Assembly (NCBI GenBank): GCA_032690845.1
Contig: CM064433.1
Location: 37,322,658-37,386,657 of the forward strand
Origin: Eleusine coracana subsp. coracana
Lineage: Eukaryota > Streptophyta > Magnoliopsida > Poales > Poaceae
DNA: 64,000 nucleotides
Direction of reading: 5' to 3'
Part shown: in pieces, positions 23,589-36,014 of the stretch
How positions within the stretch are numbered: the stretch's first letter is position 1
Layout: the number at the start of each line of letters is the position of its first letter
Translations under genes and position numbers: made by a program
Notes under the pieces: model-generated
The model's input: only the letters and a program-made list of their open reading frames with translations
Databases searched by the model: none
What the model was told of the DNA's origin: nothing

Positions 23589-23801
23589 ACATATTTTAGC
23601 AAGTTTAAAGATTTGAATATGCAATTCAAACGTTCTAATACATTGCTGATATATTGAGACAAGATTTAAGGATTGCCGGTGTATCTCAGTTTACTATATC
23701 TCATTCAAATTTAAAAAATAATTATTTCTAAACAAATATAAAAGTATACAAATAAAAAGAATTCAAATAACCATACATGCCAACTAGGACCGCTGCTGCT
23801 G

Positions 23802-23843
23802 CTGTACAAACCAGTTCTTCTTTTTTGACTGCACAAACCAGTT
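23802..23843. repeat. Micro-insertion C: 12 nt with T6 run, flanked by 15-bp direct repeats
   Basis: CTGTACAAACCAGTT (23802-23816) and CTGCACAAACCAGTT (23829-23843) differ at one base. Between them lies CTTCTTTTTTGA, on the minus strand TCAAAAAAGAAG. It sits just upstream of the auxin-receptor leader. Confidence 0.7.
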
Positions 23844-24984
23844 GTACAAGCTAATGAGCCCGCAACTTGTCTGGAACGCGAGCGTTCCACGGTAAAACCT
23901 CTTCTAGATAATGTTGACAAGTCTTCAATAAGAAAAAACAAACCTTGGAGAAAGGAATGTGCTTGTCGCTCGTTCGCTTGTAAGTTGTACTACACACTGG
24001 ATCCGATATATCCGCAGGCGAGAGCAGTTTCGCATCACCCATCGCTTTTAAAAAATCTCACAGACTTCAACCGCGAAGTTGGGAAGGAAACCGCCCCGAG
24101 ACAGCGCAGTTTAGTGGAAGGAAAGAGAGAAGGGGAAAGCGACACGGACGGACAGACAGAGAGCCGTGGGAAGAAGTGGCGACCGGTACGAGGAGTTCCA
24201 CTGGTGTCAGCCTTCCAAGAACCTCATGTCCTCATCCCCTCATGTAAGCAATTTCTTGGCCTGATCGCGGATTCCATCTCCTCGTTGCCTCCATGTATCC
24301 GATCTTTTGGCACCGCGACAGTAGGTGAAGTGGTGGTGGGGATTGGGTGGTTTCGAAGGTTTAGTCGTGGGCTCGATCGTATGGTAAAGCTCGGATTTTG
24401 CGAGGTTAGGCCTGTCGATTCTGCTCCTGGAACTGAAATTTCTCTTCTTTCTCGGTTTTGGGAGCCGTCCTCGGATTATTTGGGGATTCGGTTTTAGAGT
24501 CATGGAAGAAAAATAATGGGGATATTTTGGCTTGATAATCTTGGGAAGCTATTAGTCTCTGATGAGGAATACTTTTCCTCTTCCCTGCTTGCCCTCGGAT
24601 TGATCAAGAAACAGAAGAGAAGTTCCGATTTCCTATTTTGTTCCGGTCTAATTTGGCGTTTTGCTCAGATTGTGCGGTTATATTTTTCGGAATTGCAGAG
24701 TTCATATATGTACTAGGCTACTAAATTATTCTCCATAATAACTGCTACTTAATCCATATACTAATCTATTCTCCATAACTGCTACTTAATCGGTGACCCC
24801 CTTTCGGGAATTCTTGTCACGCCGAATCAATTACCCTTTGTGCAAATTAACCAAGTTGCTTCCTGCGAATAATCACTAGCTGCTGCAGAGTACTAACATA
24901 GAAATTTATGTCGTATGCAGGTTCGTGGACAGTAACAAAAGTTGCAGGTAATTGAGGGTCGTTAGGATTCTAAGGGGCGACACC

Positions 24985-27900
24985 ATGGTGTACTTCCCGG
25001 ATGAAGTGGTAGAGAACATCATCGGCTTTGTCAAGTCACACCGTGACCGCAATGCTGTGTCTCTGGTGTGCCGGGCGTGGTACCACATCGAGCGCCTCAA
25101 CCGCCGCTCGGTGTTTGTCAGCAACTGCTATGCAGTGCATCCAGAGCGTCTACATGTGCGTTTTCCTCGCATACGATCGCTTAGCATTAAGGGCAAGCCG
25201 CACTTTGCTGATTTTGACCTTATACCGGCGGGTTGGGGCGCGAAGGCTGATCCATGGGTGGAATCGTGCGCCCGTGCATGCCCTGACCTGGAGGAGCTCC
25301 GGCTGAAGCGTATGGTTGTCACTGATGAGTGCCTCAAGAGGGTTGCCTGCTCTTTTGCCAATTTTAAATCACTTGTCCTTGTCAGCTGTGAGGGGTTCAG
25401 CACTAATGGGCTTGCTACAATTGCTACCAATTGCAGGTTAGAACTCTAAATCCCTGGAGATATTTATGTTTTCAGAGTGAGAAAGAACCTACTAAAATTG
25501 TTTCACTTCATCCATTATGGCCATTTCAGTCGACAACTAAGTTATTATGTTTAGTGTTAGGTTGCTGCAGACTTTGTGACTCTGACACTATTTTTATGTG
25601 AGCTCAATTCTACCATTTCCCAATGGGAATGCTCATCAAAATGTAAAACCTACTAAATAAAATTTATTTACAGTTCCAGTTATATTAAGCATCTCAACAT
25701 GTTCTGTATTGTTTTTTGAGGTTTGCCAATAGCTCTGTCTATAGTTCAAGTTGATTTGGTACAGTTGTTTGGTCAAGATGGAGTTGCAATTACTCCAGCA
25801 TTTAATTGATGATGTTAGGATTACTTTCTTAGTTCAAAAATGAAATAGAAGTCTTGTCCTACGTTATCAATTAAAAAGTGGAGGGACTAACTGGAATGCT
25901 TGAAAATTCTTTGAAAGTAACTTATGAAATATGTATGGACTGACCATCTTAGAAACAGCTGTTGGTGTCACTTGAAACATTGACAATTTAGCATTGTAAG
26001 AAAAAAGGAAGTACTGATTTTAGTTCTATCATAGTATTGGCTTTCAGGTCTGACATATTCTGTTGCATCAATCAGTTGTCTCCACTATTATTTATCTGTT
26101 TAACTTCGCCCGAGATGTTGCTTAGGGTTAGTCCACTCCATCGTGCATTTCTTTGATATTTTTTGCTTACAGGTTTCTTAAAGAACTGGACTTACAAGAG
26201 AGCCAAGTGAAACATCAAGGTCATCATTGGATCAATTGTTTTCCTAGGCCTTCTACATCACTAGAGTCCTTGAATTTTGCTTGCTTGGATGGGTCCGTGA
26301 ATGCTAATGCATTGGAGGAACTTGTTGCAAGAAGTCCGAATCTCAAAAGCTTACGGTTGAACCGCTCTGTTCCATTTGATGTTTTAGCCAGAATGCTTTC
26401 TCGCACACGTAAGCTGGAGGACTTAGGCACAGGATCATTTGTACGAGGCTATAATGCCGGTGCATTCGTAAGCCTATTCGCCGCCCTTGGACAATGCAAT
26501 TCACTGAAGAGTTTATCCGGGTTTCGGGATGCTCCAGGCTTGCTTCTTCCAGTAATATATTCTGTTTGCAAGAACCTAACATGCTTAAACCTCAGCTATG
26601 CTCGAGAGATTCGAAGTACTGATCTTATCAGTATTATTAGTAAGTGTACGAAGCTCCGTGTATTATGGGTAAGATTTTAACTGTGTTCTTATGAAACTTT
26701 ATGGTCTTTTTGTTACTTTAAACTATGGGCCATCAGAAATGCGTGGCTAGATTGCTTTGAAAGTATAGATGAAATTCACTGTATACAAAGAACCTAATGG
26801 CTATGATTGAGAGGACAGTTTTGATAGCTTTGTGAACCTAATGCATGGAGTACAAATATTGTTGTACTTGTTTTGGTACTGCAAAATCTTATGCTAATCC
26901 ATACCTTTAAGATGTGGACTGACTAAAGTTATATTGTTTCTTTTCTTTACCTTTTCTCATGATTAACGATAGAACTTGGGTCAGTGTTGTTCCCAGATTT
27001 CTGATTTTTTTTATTATCATGTTAGCTTGAAGCCCACCTGTAGTTTTTACGTAAATGCAGTTTTGAGATTAACTTGGTGATCTGTATTAGAGTGTCAGAT
27101 TAGACAAATTTATGGGTGATTCTATTTGGAGATTGATTATTCTAGAAACTAATGGAACATGGGAGGTCTGTCCATTATATTTATGAACCCCCATTGTTTG
27201 GCACCTGTTCTGCAAGATGCAGGAATTAGTTGTGGATACTGCAACAAATCAATGTAGTTTGTATAGCGTGGGCTTATATGTTTTTTGTTTACTGTTGATT
27301 TGCACATAGTAGGCATTAGTTCTGCATACTGTAACAAATTAAATTGCATTTCGGCACTTCCTACGGTTCTGAGTAATATGGAGTTCAGTAATACCACATA
27401 TTTGTTATTAGCAAGTACTAGTGCATACATGGGTGTTACACCCTGCCAAAGCAACAGGATAGGTGTGTTAGTATGCTAAAACAGCTCTATAGTTGAAAGC
27501 AAACTTGAAATAACTTGTTTTTCAATTTCCACTGCTTCATTATTGTCACAGCAGTTCATGTTACCTTTGTTTAGCATTGCCATGCAAGAATAATTTGCCC
27601 TCTGAACCATATATGTACTTTGTATTGGTAACTTCAAAAAGGGACTTAAGGCATGATGCAATATGTATGGATTTTGATCATGTGTTGGTAACTTCTCAGT
27701 GACATAATAACTTCAGTGGCATTCATACCCTTGGGCATATGGACTGTTCACTTTTTTGAGTAATTATTTTGCTAAAGCCTTATTTTTTGGTTGCAGATAT
27801 TAGATTACATTGGTGATGATGGATTGAGGGCAGTTGCCTCTTCTTGTTTGGAGCTCCAAGAGTTGAGGGTGTTTCCCGCAAACACCGGATTAGAAGAAAG

Positions 27901-28579
27901 GACTGGTGTGACAGAGGAAGGGCTAGTTGCTGTATCGTCAGGGTGTCAGAAGTTAATCTCGGTGCTCTATTTCTGTGGACGAATGACAAATACTGCACTG
28001 GTTACAATAGCAAAGAACTGCCCACGTCTGAAATCGTTTAGACTATGCGTCCTTGAGCCCAGGACGTCAGATGCCGTGACAGGACAACCTCTGGATGACG
28101 GGTTTGGGGCAATAGTCCAGTCTTGCAGAGGCCTTAGGCGGCTCTCCATGTCTGGGCTCCTCACAGACAATGCGTTCTTGTACATTGGAATGTACGCTGA
28201 GAAGTTGGAGATGCTTTCGGTGGCATTTGCAGGAGACACCGACAATGGCATGATTTACGTGCTCAATGGGTGCAAGAACCTCAAGAAGCTGGAGATCAGG
28301 GACAGTCCGTTCGGCGACGCCGCTCTTCTTGCAGGCATGGAAAGGTACGAGGCGATACGCTCTCTGTGGATGTCCTCATGCAACATCACCCTGGGGGCGT
28401 GCAAGTCCCTTGCTACAAGCATGCCGAACCTCAACGTTGAAGTCATGACTGAAGTAGCGTGGAGCATTGATGAGGCGGATGAAGAGGCGAACAATGCGAA
28501 GAAAGTGGATAAGCTTTATCTTTACCGGACGATCGCTGGACCCAGGGATGATGTGCCTGGATTTGTAACAGTGTTATAA
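24985..28579 (+). CDS. AFB3: TIR1/AFB F-box auxin receptor, AFB2/AFB3 type
   Basis: Substrate receptor of an SCF ubiquitin ligase. Auxin fills a pocket in the LRR solenoid and glues the receptor to Aux/IAA repressors, which are then degraded; it acts in the nucleus. Exons: 24985-25436, 26173-26668 and 27797-28579, all GT-AG, joined frame 1731 bp and 576 aa, the usual family length. The F-box covers about residues 3-45 (FPDEVVENIIGFVKSHRDRNAVSLVC). The pocket and InsP6 motif KGKPHFADFDLIPAGWG is present (K69, H73, F74, F77), followed by 18 or so LRRs. FCGRMTN and FRLCVLEP fit the AFB2/3 branch (FCQRMTN) better than TIR1. It ends KLYLYRTIAGPRDDVPGFVTVL, a typical C-terminus. The start is the ATG before VYFPDE; an upstream in-frame TTG at 24952 is not used. 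A leader intron is likely, with its acceptor at 24919-24920. The symbol rests on remembered rice synteny with LCB2. Confidence 0.95.
28352..28373 (+). promoter_or_regulatory. Position of the miR393 target site, apparently eroded
   Basis: In TIR1/AFB genes miR393 pairs with the codons for EAMRSLW(M/L). Here the same codons read EAIRSLWM, and the nucleotide sequence differs from the perfect complement (from memory, miR393 starts UCCAAAGGGAUCGC) at miRNA positions 5, 11, 14, 19 and 21, with G-U pairs at 8, 17 and 20. A mismatch at position 11, next to the cleavage bond, would be expected to block slicing. The change is mostly by synonymous codons. Confidence 0.6.
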
Positions 28580-29760
28580 GCGACAGAAGCTGTAGCGGCT
28601 AAAGGGTTCATCTTGACCCACCTTAACTTATATTCTGAATGAACTATGCTTGCAATTGGCCGTGGTACTCTGTTTTGGTAACCTTTAAAACATGTAATGT
28701 ACATATAGCACTCTCTGAAACCTGCTGCATGCCATCTGAAATATGACCTCTTGTTGGATATGTTAGACTGTAATTCAGGTTGGTGGAATCATTACAATGT
28801 TTGGTGCTCTTGTTTGTTACCTGGTGGCTTTGTTTGTGAAGGATGATTTTTGAAATGCTGGCCGCCCTGGCCCGTTAATTTTTTGCCAGGTTTCATCAGA
28901 GAAGAAGTGTAACTAATGTGACGGGAACCAGAATACAAGATGGGTAAATGTGAAAAGGAACACCACCAGTAGTAAGTAGTACAGGATGGGGAAAGCTAGA
29001 GTTTCGGGCTTGCTGCTTGAAAAGCTAGTCTTAGTACCTACCTCAGTCTGGCTTGGTTAATTATTAACCAACCGTAACACTGAGTACACACCTCAGTTAG
29101 GCACTTTCAACTCAACAATGGATACGAACCAGCTCGATATTCACCGCTAAAACAATAGGATGATCCATCGGATTTGGATCATCGGCGGTCAGTCCTCTCG
29201 GCAGTCGCTCTCACTGCCTAAAATCGTATGGGTCAAACAGAACAAAATGACTGAACATATGTCTGAAACTGAAACACATCACAGAACATAACTGAGTTGA
29301 TGAATAGCCTCAATAAAAAAAAACCAATTTCAAGTTTCAGTGTCACTTATATATTTCCGTGCCAATAGACAACTCGTTGCAAAATGAAACGAGCATTACT
29401 GTCAAACTATATATGCAAGTTCGCTTTCCTAAACTTCAATTTTGGTTACCGCACGCGCTACCTCGATGCGCTTGACGTTCTAGAATAGAAAAGCATGGAC
29501 CGTATCAGTGTATCACCGCTCGGGCGCCGCTTGCGGTGCCGAAAGTGGCGAGTCCACGGGCACCGAATCCGTCGTGACTTCATAATGCATGCATGGAGCT
29601 CTCCACAATGCGTACAACTTTCAACTGAAAAAAGGGGGGAAAAAATCGTTCGACTTAATTAACGGTGAATATCTTACTATAATAATAGATTTGAATAAGA
29701 AATAAAACACATTTTCAAACGCATGTCATGGCGTGGGATGATGTGATGTGTTTATAATAA
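28580..29760. other. 3' flank of the auxin receptor and intergenic DNA
   Basis: No gene, element end or notable repeat is seen between the auxin-receptor stop codon and the decayed LRR sequence. Confidence 0.5.
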
Positions 29761-29761
29761 C

Positions 29762-31075
29762 TAGGGCCGGGATCCAGCCAGACAGCTCGTTACCGGAGAG
29801 GATAAACTTGTACAGCAGTGGCATGCTGTTAACATGATTCACTGGTATTTCGCCGGAAAACTAGTTGTTACCTGCGGTAAACACCTTGAGCACGGTTCAC
29901 ATCAATGTCTAGGGCACTTGTCCTGACAACTGGTTATTGTCCAGCCTCAGTTCTGAAAGACTGGGGCAGTTGGCGAGTCCTGCTGGTATGGAGCCGTTCA
30001 ATCGGTTGCTCGAGGCCGTGAAGGACCAAAGATGACCTCCAGTACATAACCCCTCTGGAATCGCTCCAGTGAGGTCATTGTTATCCACTGAAACAGTAGC
30101 CAGGTCCAAAGAGTGCTTCCCGAGCTCTGGTGGAAGCGTGCCATTGAACCTGTTGTTACCCAGGTCCAAATCCGTCAGTGATGGCAACCTGGCAATGCTC
30201 GCCGGTATTTCACCAGAGAAGTTGTTCTCGGACAAATACACTTGCAGCTTGTTGAGTCTCCAAATCCCCGGAGGTATGCTTCCGGTCAACGAGTTGTTGG
30301 AGAGGTACAGAATCTCCAGCTCCGGCATCTGCACTAGAAAGGTCGGAAAATCTCCGACAAGGTTGCAGCTCCACACTTCGAGGATAGTCAGGTTGGTCAG
30401 CTTGCTGAAGGATGCAGGAAGCTCGCCAGCAGCGAATGAATTGTCCCCAAGGTACAGCATCTGGAGGCTTGTCAGCTCGCCGAGCTCTGCTGGGATGGTG
30501 CCGACGAAGAAGTTGCTGTCCAGCCCGAGAAACCGAAGGTTATGGAGCCTGGAGAGCGAAGGCTGTATGGTGCCGTTGAACCGGTTGCTGTCGAGGGACA
30601 GCGTGGTCAGGCTCGCTGAAAGACCAAGGCCGATGTCAGCCGGGAGCTCCCCGATGAAGTGGTTCCATGACAGGTCGAGGTACTTCAGAGAACGGCAGCG
30701 GTACAGCGAGGTCGGGAACACGCCAGCGATGCTGTTGTTCCAGAGGTCGAGGTGTCTGAGGCGGGAGAAGCTGGCGATGGCATCTGGGAACGGGCCGGAG
30801 ACGTTGGCATGAGCGAGGTAGAGGCCGGAGACGCGCCCGGCTCTGTTGCAGCGCACGTAGGGCCACCCGCAGAGTGCGGCCGATGCCGTAGCGTTCCATG
30901 CCAGCAGCACCGGCGGGTCGCCCCACGCGCTCTTGATCTGGAGCAGCAGCCGCGCCTCATCCACCGGTTTGGACTGCGTTGCCTCGCAGCAGCGCTGAAA
31001 TCCGCAGCAGGGCAGCAACACGAGTACTAGCAGGTGGAGGTAAGCTCGCGCGTACTTGCGACGAAGCATTGCCAT
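29762..31075 (-). pseudogene. LRR receptor-like kinase ectodomain (HSL1/subfamily XI-like), truncated
   Basis: Open frame 31075-29909 encodes 388 aa with a signal peptide (about 1-30, LHLLVLVLLPCCGF). It then has the N-terminal cap with the paired-cysteine motif CGWPYVRC, and about 11-12 plant LRRs (LxxLxLxxNxxxGxIP) such as LSGSIPAG-type and NNSLTGSIPPGIW repeats. The frame stops at TAG (29911-29909) after NNQLSGQVP. Beyond the stop, 29880-29762 still reads as LRR in another register: NN, a stop, FSGEIPVNHVNSMPLL, then LSGNELSGWIPAL. So the original protein was longer. No transmembrane segment or kinase domain follows before the window turns to unrelated DNA. Full family members have about 20 LRRs and a kinase of about 1000 aa in total. 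A secreted decoy ectodomain is possible, but decay past the stop favours a pseudogene. Confidence 0.8.
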
Positions 31076-33087
31076 GTCTACCGGCGGCCTGGTGTGGCGG
31101 GAGCGGGAGGAGGCCGGTTTTGTTTGTAGCCTGGTACAGTATATATATCTATATGTTCCAATAACCGACTAGTCTTTCAACTCTGCTCCCCATCAAATAT
31201 TATTGAACGACCAGACTCTCAGATACTAGCTAATAGGTTCTTCTCCACAAAAATAGGGACACCGCATGATGATGCGGGTGAAACACGGCGAGTGGAGTAC
31301 TGGTCCCAACGATGATGCGGCTCACCAGACACGGCGAGTGGAGTACCAACAAAATCGACGACTTCCGAAGGTCTTCATCAGGTCCGTCCAAAACGCTCCA
31401 TGCATAGAGCGGCTAGTTACCCTGAAACTAGCGCTATATCTACCATCCTGCCATTAGCACCCTTGACTCTCTTATGGAGCCAGATCCACTATTGTCACTC
31501 AGAAAACTAACGCTAAATCTACTGTTATGCTCTATCGCTGCTCCACTACGTAACCCAAGAGCTCCAACATACATTTGAGTTAATTGTTGCCCAGGGAGAC
31601 TGATGAACTCGAACATAAAACAATGTATTATTTATAGACAAAGTGTTCATTTACAATGCTGGGCATAATTCGTTGGATCACAGAGCCATTTCAGCTTCTA
31701 CCAATTAACACCTAGTCGGCCATCACTCACCAATTTGAACCTTGTAGAGTGGTCCGCGCATTTTCTGATTCTAGATTGTTATGAAGCTAAATATTATTTT
31801 TGTTGGACACCTCACGAATAATTGTTGTTACATTATAATCCCTAATTATTATAGACAGTCACTTGAGTAAATCTCAAGGGCCACAACAAACTCTTACATC
31901 TTATTGTGCAATAGCTCATCTGTAAATTTTCTAGAACTCAACTAATGTGATAGATGACTTGAAAATGGAATCATACACATTAGATTTTTGTCCTGTTAAA
32001 ACAGATAAATCATCTAACAAAAACAAATGTGACAATCATGTGGCAAGTTGAATACACGTCACAATTTTTTTTATCCTTTCATTAGTCATTAAAAAAAGGT
32101 GGCAAGATGACGTGCCAAGATGAACCTATTTAGATGACAAAATGAAATCTTGATATATATGTTTAGAAATAAGAAATACATGAGAGCTGATATGCATGTC
32201 AAGTTATATGTCGTGACATTGTCATATTAACACATGTCGAATATTTCTATATGGAATTCACTCTAATTATGACGGAACAATTACTGGACAATACGTGTGT
32301 GGCTTAAAGTTGATCTAGTATTCAACATGTATGATGTACAAATTATCAAAAACCCTATAGCTTTTGGTTCTGGCCAGAATAATTCTCTCATGATTGATAC
32401 ATATATATGGCTGGCTAGAGTCATGCACGTCATACATGGGGAATTGTGTCTAAAATATAAATAAATGATCTGAATTTTACTATTACCTTACACTCTGAGA
32501 TGTAAGAGTATGATTTAGAACTACTGTAAAAGAGTCTTATAGTATTTTATAAATCTGTTTCCAAAGGATGTGAGTTTATACTCCTTGTAAAGCCATCCAA
32601 CACCTAATTCAATCATTGGTAAGCCTGTTACAATCTCGTATTTGGTAACTCTATTTAGTAAGCCTGGTTTTTGTATCTATGTTTGGTAACTCTAGTAGTC
32701 GCTCCATCCATTGTATTGTCGTTGAGCCTACTCATCAACAATACAACATCTGTCTGGTATATTGGCTATTCTATTGGTGAACAACCTCGGTGTATGATCT
32801 TGATTGCTATATATTCAAACTCTAAGAACATATGATCAATGTTTTTTTGTCAACATGATGCCGGAGCATGTATTTATTAATAGATATACGGACAAGGTAA
32901 AGTATCTTATTTGTGGTGATATATAACTATATCTTTTCAACTTTTATCGTTGTTCAATAAAATTAAAGTTCTTCTTGTCTTTGACTATACCCTTTTATTT
33001 TACAATGGATCTCATATCCCTTCTCGGCTAAGACCAAAGTATCGAACAACATCAGTACATGTCATAATGTATGAAGATGATGATTGC

Positions 33088-33570
33088 TAATATTTTCATA
33101 ATGATAGTGGTGGATAATTTTTTTTCTTTTCTCTCTGATTAACATGAGAATTTCTAGATCTTGACAGCCAACGTGATGGCTCCTTTTGTTACTCAAATTA
33201 CCATTTAAAACTTCTTATTATCCAGTGACCTCCTTGTAGTCTAACATATGGAGTGTATATCAGCGACGTTTCTAGTTGCTGCAATGAGGGTCCATGTTGA
33301 TCCCTAGTTGTGCATAAAAAAATATTTAAGTAAATACATGTATATATCTAGCTAATCGTTTCTTCCAAGATCTTAGGCACAATCAGCATCTTTCTAAACA
33401 CTTTAGCCTATTTAATAATAATAAGAGGTAATCTAAAAATATATATAGAGGTATTTTGGGCTAATATTTTCATAATGATAGTGGTTGATATTTTTTTTTT
33501 CTTTTTTTTCTCTGATTAAAGTAAGAATTTTTAGACCTTAAGAGCGAACGTGGTGGCTCCTTTTGTTGTT
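33088..33570. repeat. Direct repeat of about 105 bp, two copies 370 bp apart
   Basis: Copy 1 (33088-33190) and copy 2 (33461-33570) share CTAATATTTTCATAATGATA, a T-rich stretch, CTCTGATTAA, TTTTAGACCTT/TTCTAGATCTT, GCGAACGTGGTGGCTCC/GCCAACGTGATGGCTCC and TTTTGTT. A weaker relative is near 60480-60540. It looks like a family of AT-rich transposon ends that I cannot name. Confidence 0.65.
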
Positions 33571-33918
33571 TTTATATATATATATATATGTAAAATAGTA
33601 AAATATATTTTCGTTTTAAAAAAATGGTGGAATGATGTGTACAAGCAAGCAGTCAACCAGCGTGTGTATCGATTAAAAAGAAAGCAAGGAAAAAGCCATG
33701 GTGGATTGTTTTCGGAGCTTCTACTGGTGTGGGCCTCTTAGACGTTATTGGGTTCAGCAGGTTATGGGCTAAATTGTTGAATTTTTCGGGGCCCCTAACT
33801 TGGCTTGGCCCTAGGCCGTCACTCGTATCGTATGACTCCAGCCCAGACACATCAGCAGCTCGGGCCTTGGCTGCTACTGGTTTGGGCCTCTTAGACGTTA
33901 TTTGTTGTCCTAATGACA

Positions 33919-33952
33919 ACATTTGAAGAACGGACATTTGTTCTTCAAATGT
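33919..33952. repeat. Perfect 13-bp hairpin
   Basis: ACATTTGAAGAAC (33919-33931) and its exact reverse complement (33940-33952) are separated by 8 nt. It lies between the second copy of a duplicated 20-bp block (TGGGCCTCTTAGACGTTATT near 33730 and 33883) and the AT-rich repeat at 34002. Confidence 0.7.
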
Positions 33953-34001
33953 CTTTATGAAATGTCTAGAAATTCTCACATTAATCGAAGAAAAAAAAGA
34001 A

Positions 34002-34171
34002 AAATTACCCATCACTGTCATTATGAAAATTTTAGACCAAAATACCCTTCCATATAATTTTAAATTACCCACCATTAATATTATGTAAATTACCCACTAC
34101 TGCTATTATAAAAATAATAGACTAAAATACGAATCTATGTAATTTTAAATTACTCATCATTAATTTTATTT
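34002..34171. repeat. Two-copy AT-rich tandem repeat, about 85 bp period
   Basis: Both copies run AAATTACCCAC/ATCACT, a variable ATTAT stretch, AGACTAAAATAC/AGACCAAAATAC, ATNTAATTTTAAATTAC, then CATCATTAAT. The copies are at about 34002-34086 and 34087-34171. Confidence 0.7.
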
Positions 34172-35776
34172 AAATAATAAAGCAAAATTCCTAAACCAGT
34201 TTGGGATAATATATGCACGATATCCATATATGACTTCGAAAATTTAGCCTATTTAGAGAACAAACGGGAAAAAACATGTGTTATGGTAGCAACATATTAA
34301 CGTGGTTGATGGAAAAACAAAATTTTAAAAAAACTCATGAACACGTCAACATAAATATGTGTCTTTGAAGTAAATATGTGTTCCGGTTGAGGCAACAACA
34401 TCTATATCAATAACACATACATATAATGCAGAGAATACTTCGTACGGTTTAGAAAAAATAAAAAATTATTTATGAGTACACCCTACTTTCAATGCATGAG
34501 ATTTCCTGTATATTGACTCTCTAGCAGGATATATACATAGCACGTGAATATATTTTTTGATCTTCAGAAAACATTGGATAATACTACACTCAATATATTA
34601 TATAAATCTGAGTACTTTGATTATAATGCCATGGTAGTTGAATAGTTCTGATTTATTACCTGAGCTTTGAATAAGTAGAGAAATATTAATAAATATAAGC
34701 CCATGCATAAGAAGTTGTTTTCTTTTTTTTAATCGTATCTAAATAGTTGATCGAGTATTGATAACAATTTTCATAATATTTAGAATAATATATAAGACTA
34801 AGTTGACTAGTTTACTCTTATTAAAATATTTGAAATTGAGAATCTGCTGATTCTCTAAAAGTTGAGTATGTATATCACGATAGGTCAATTTGTGAACGCT
34901 ATGTGGCAAATTTGCGCCTAGTTGGTAACCACTGAAACCTATATGCAGGCGTCGGTTACATGCACGCACCTAACGAACATGACAGTGACAGGTCAACACA
35001 CGCGCCCGGTTGCATGCATATGTATGCAAAGTTATCGATGACCATGCATGAGACCTCAAGAAAAGTAAAAGGCAATCATATATATATCCATATTCATGTG
35101 CCTTGATGTGGCAATGGTGCGATCGATCTGAAACCCGGAACCACATCGTTGGACCCCACGGAACGCTGACAGCTTGCACGTAGGAGCCGTCCAAACGCCA
35201 GAGCCTGACCGGTGGTTACGTGCGTTGGGTGTGTGGTTTCCATCGTTCACAGGGGGAACAGCGCAAAATATAGACGAAGAACCAGAGGCATTTGGATGTC
35301 GGGGCGGAGCAACATGCATGTAGCGGTGCATACATACGCGCCAACAATATTAATAGGGCAACGCGATTCGATGGCCAGTTCTGCAGACTTTTTTTTTTCT
35401 CTCCAAAAATGAGCAGAGCACTGCTCTTTCTTTTAAGAGCAAGTATTATAAGCGGCTGGCGAAATAAAAGGACACATAGAAAAAATCTGACATGGAGGAG
35501 AAAGAAAATGAGAGAGAGAATCAATTGGACGTTTCGTGAGTCGCTAGCCTCAAGGGGGGCTGAAGGGATTCGTCCAAGAAAATGGTTGCCTCTTAACCAA
35601 TAGGTATTCGTTGTCTACTGCATGCACACAAGGATTAAATAAAAAATTACTGAATCGAGGTAGATTTAAATGCCCATTCATAATGATGTTTGATGATCTG
35701 GCACTACTATTTCATCAGCAACAGACGCTTCTATTAGTCTTGCTCTAAGAAGAAAATAGAAGTACAAGATAAAAAA

Positions 35777-36014
35777 TACTCTCTCCGTTCTAAAATTATT
35801 GTCATCGTTGATTTTTTTTTGAACTTTAATCATTTGTCTTATTTAAAAAATTATCTTAAATACACAAAATTATTGATTATATTTTAAATATATCTAGTAA
35901 TAAAACTAATAATAAAAAAATATATGATAATTTTCAAATTTTTTTAAATAAGACGAATAATCAAAGATAACAAAAAAAGTCAATAACGATAATAATTTTA
36001 AAATGGAAGGAGTA
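35777..36014. mobile_element. Stowaway-like MITE, 234 bp, TA duplication
   Basis: The element is 35779-36012. The left end CTCTCTCCGTTCTAAAATTA and the right end (reverse complement CTCCTTCCATTTTAAAATTA) form an inverted repeat that extends about 45 bp with mismatches (GTCATCGTTGA and its complement). TA borders both sides. Confidence 0.88.

Larger units (their letters stand above)
22300..24000. other. LCB2 3' region and intergenic spacer
   Basis: The first few hundred bases after the stop are presumably LCB2 3' UTR. No poly(A) site can be fixed from sequence alone. Apart from the Stowaway element at 23336-23586 and the micro-insertion at 23802-23843, I see no further feature before the leader of the next gene. 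Confidence 0.5.

Noticed and set aside
24728..24800. Short duplicated block (ATTCTCCATAA, CTGCTACTTAATC twice) as another micro-insertion
   Set aside because: The spacer has no A-run, so it is a plain tandem duplication in the inferred leader intron and not counted with the A-tailed group.
24952..24984. Earlier in-frame start for the auxin receptor
   Set aside because: The upstream codon is TTG, while the ATG at 24985 gives the conserved MVYFPDEVVE start of the family.
30069..30812. 247-codon plus-strand frame opposite the LRR ectodomain
   Set aside because: It is the complement of the regular LRR periodicity. The minus strand carries the signal peptide, cap and LRR motifs.
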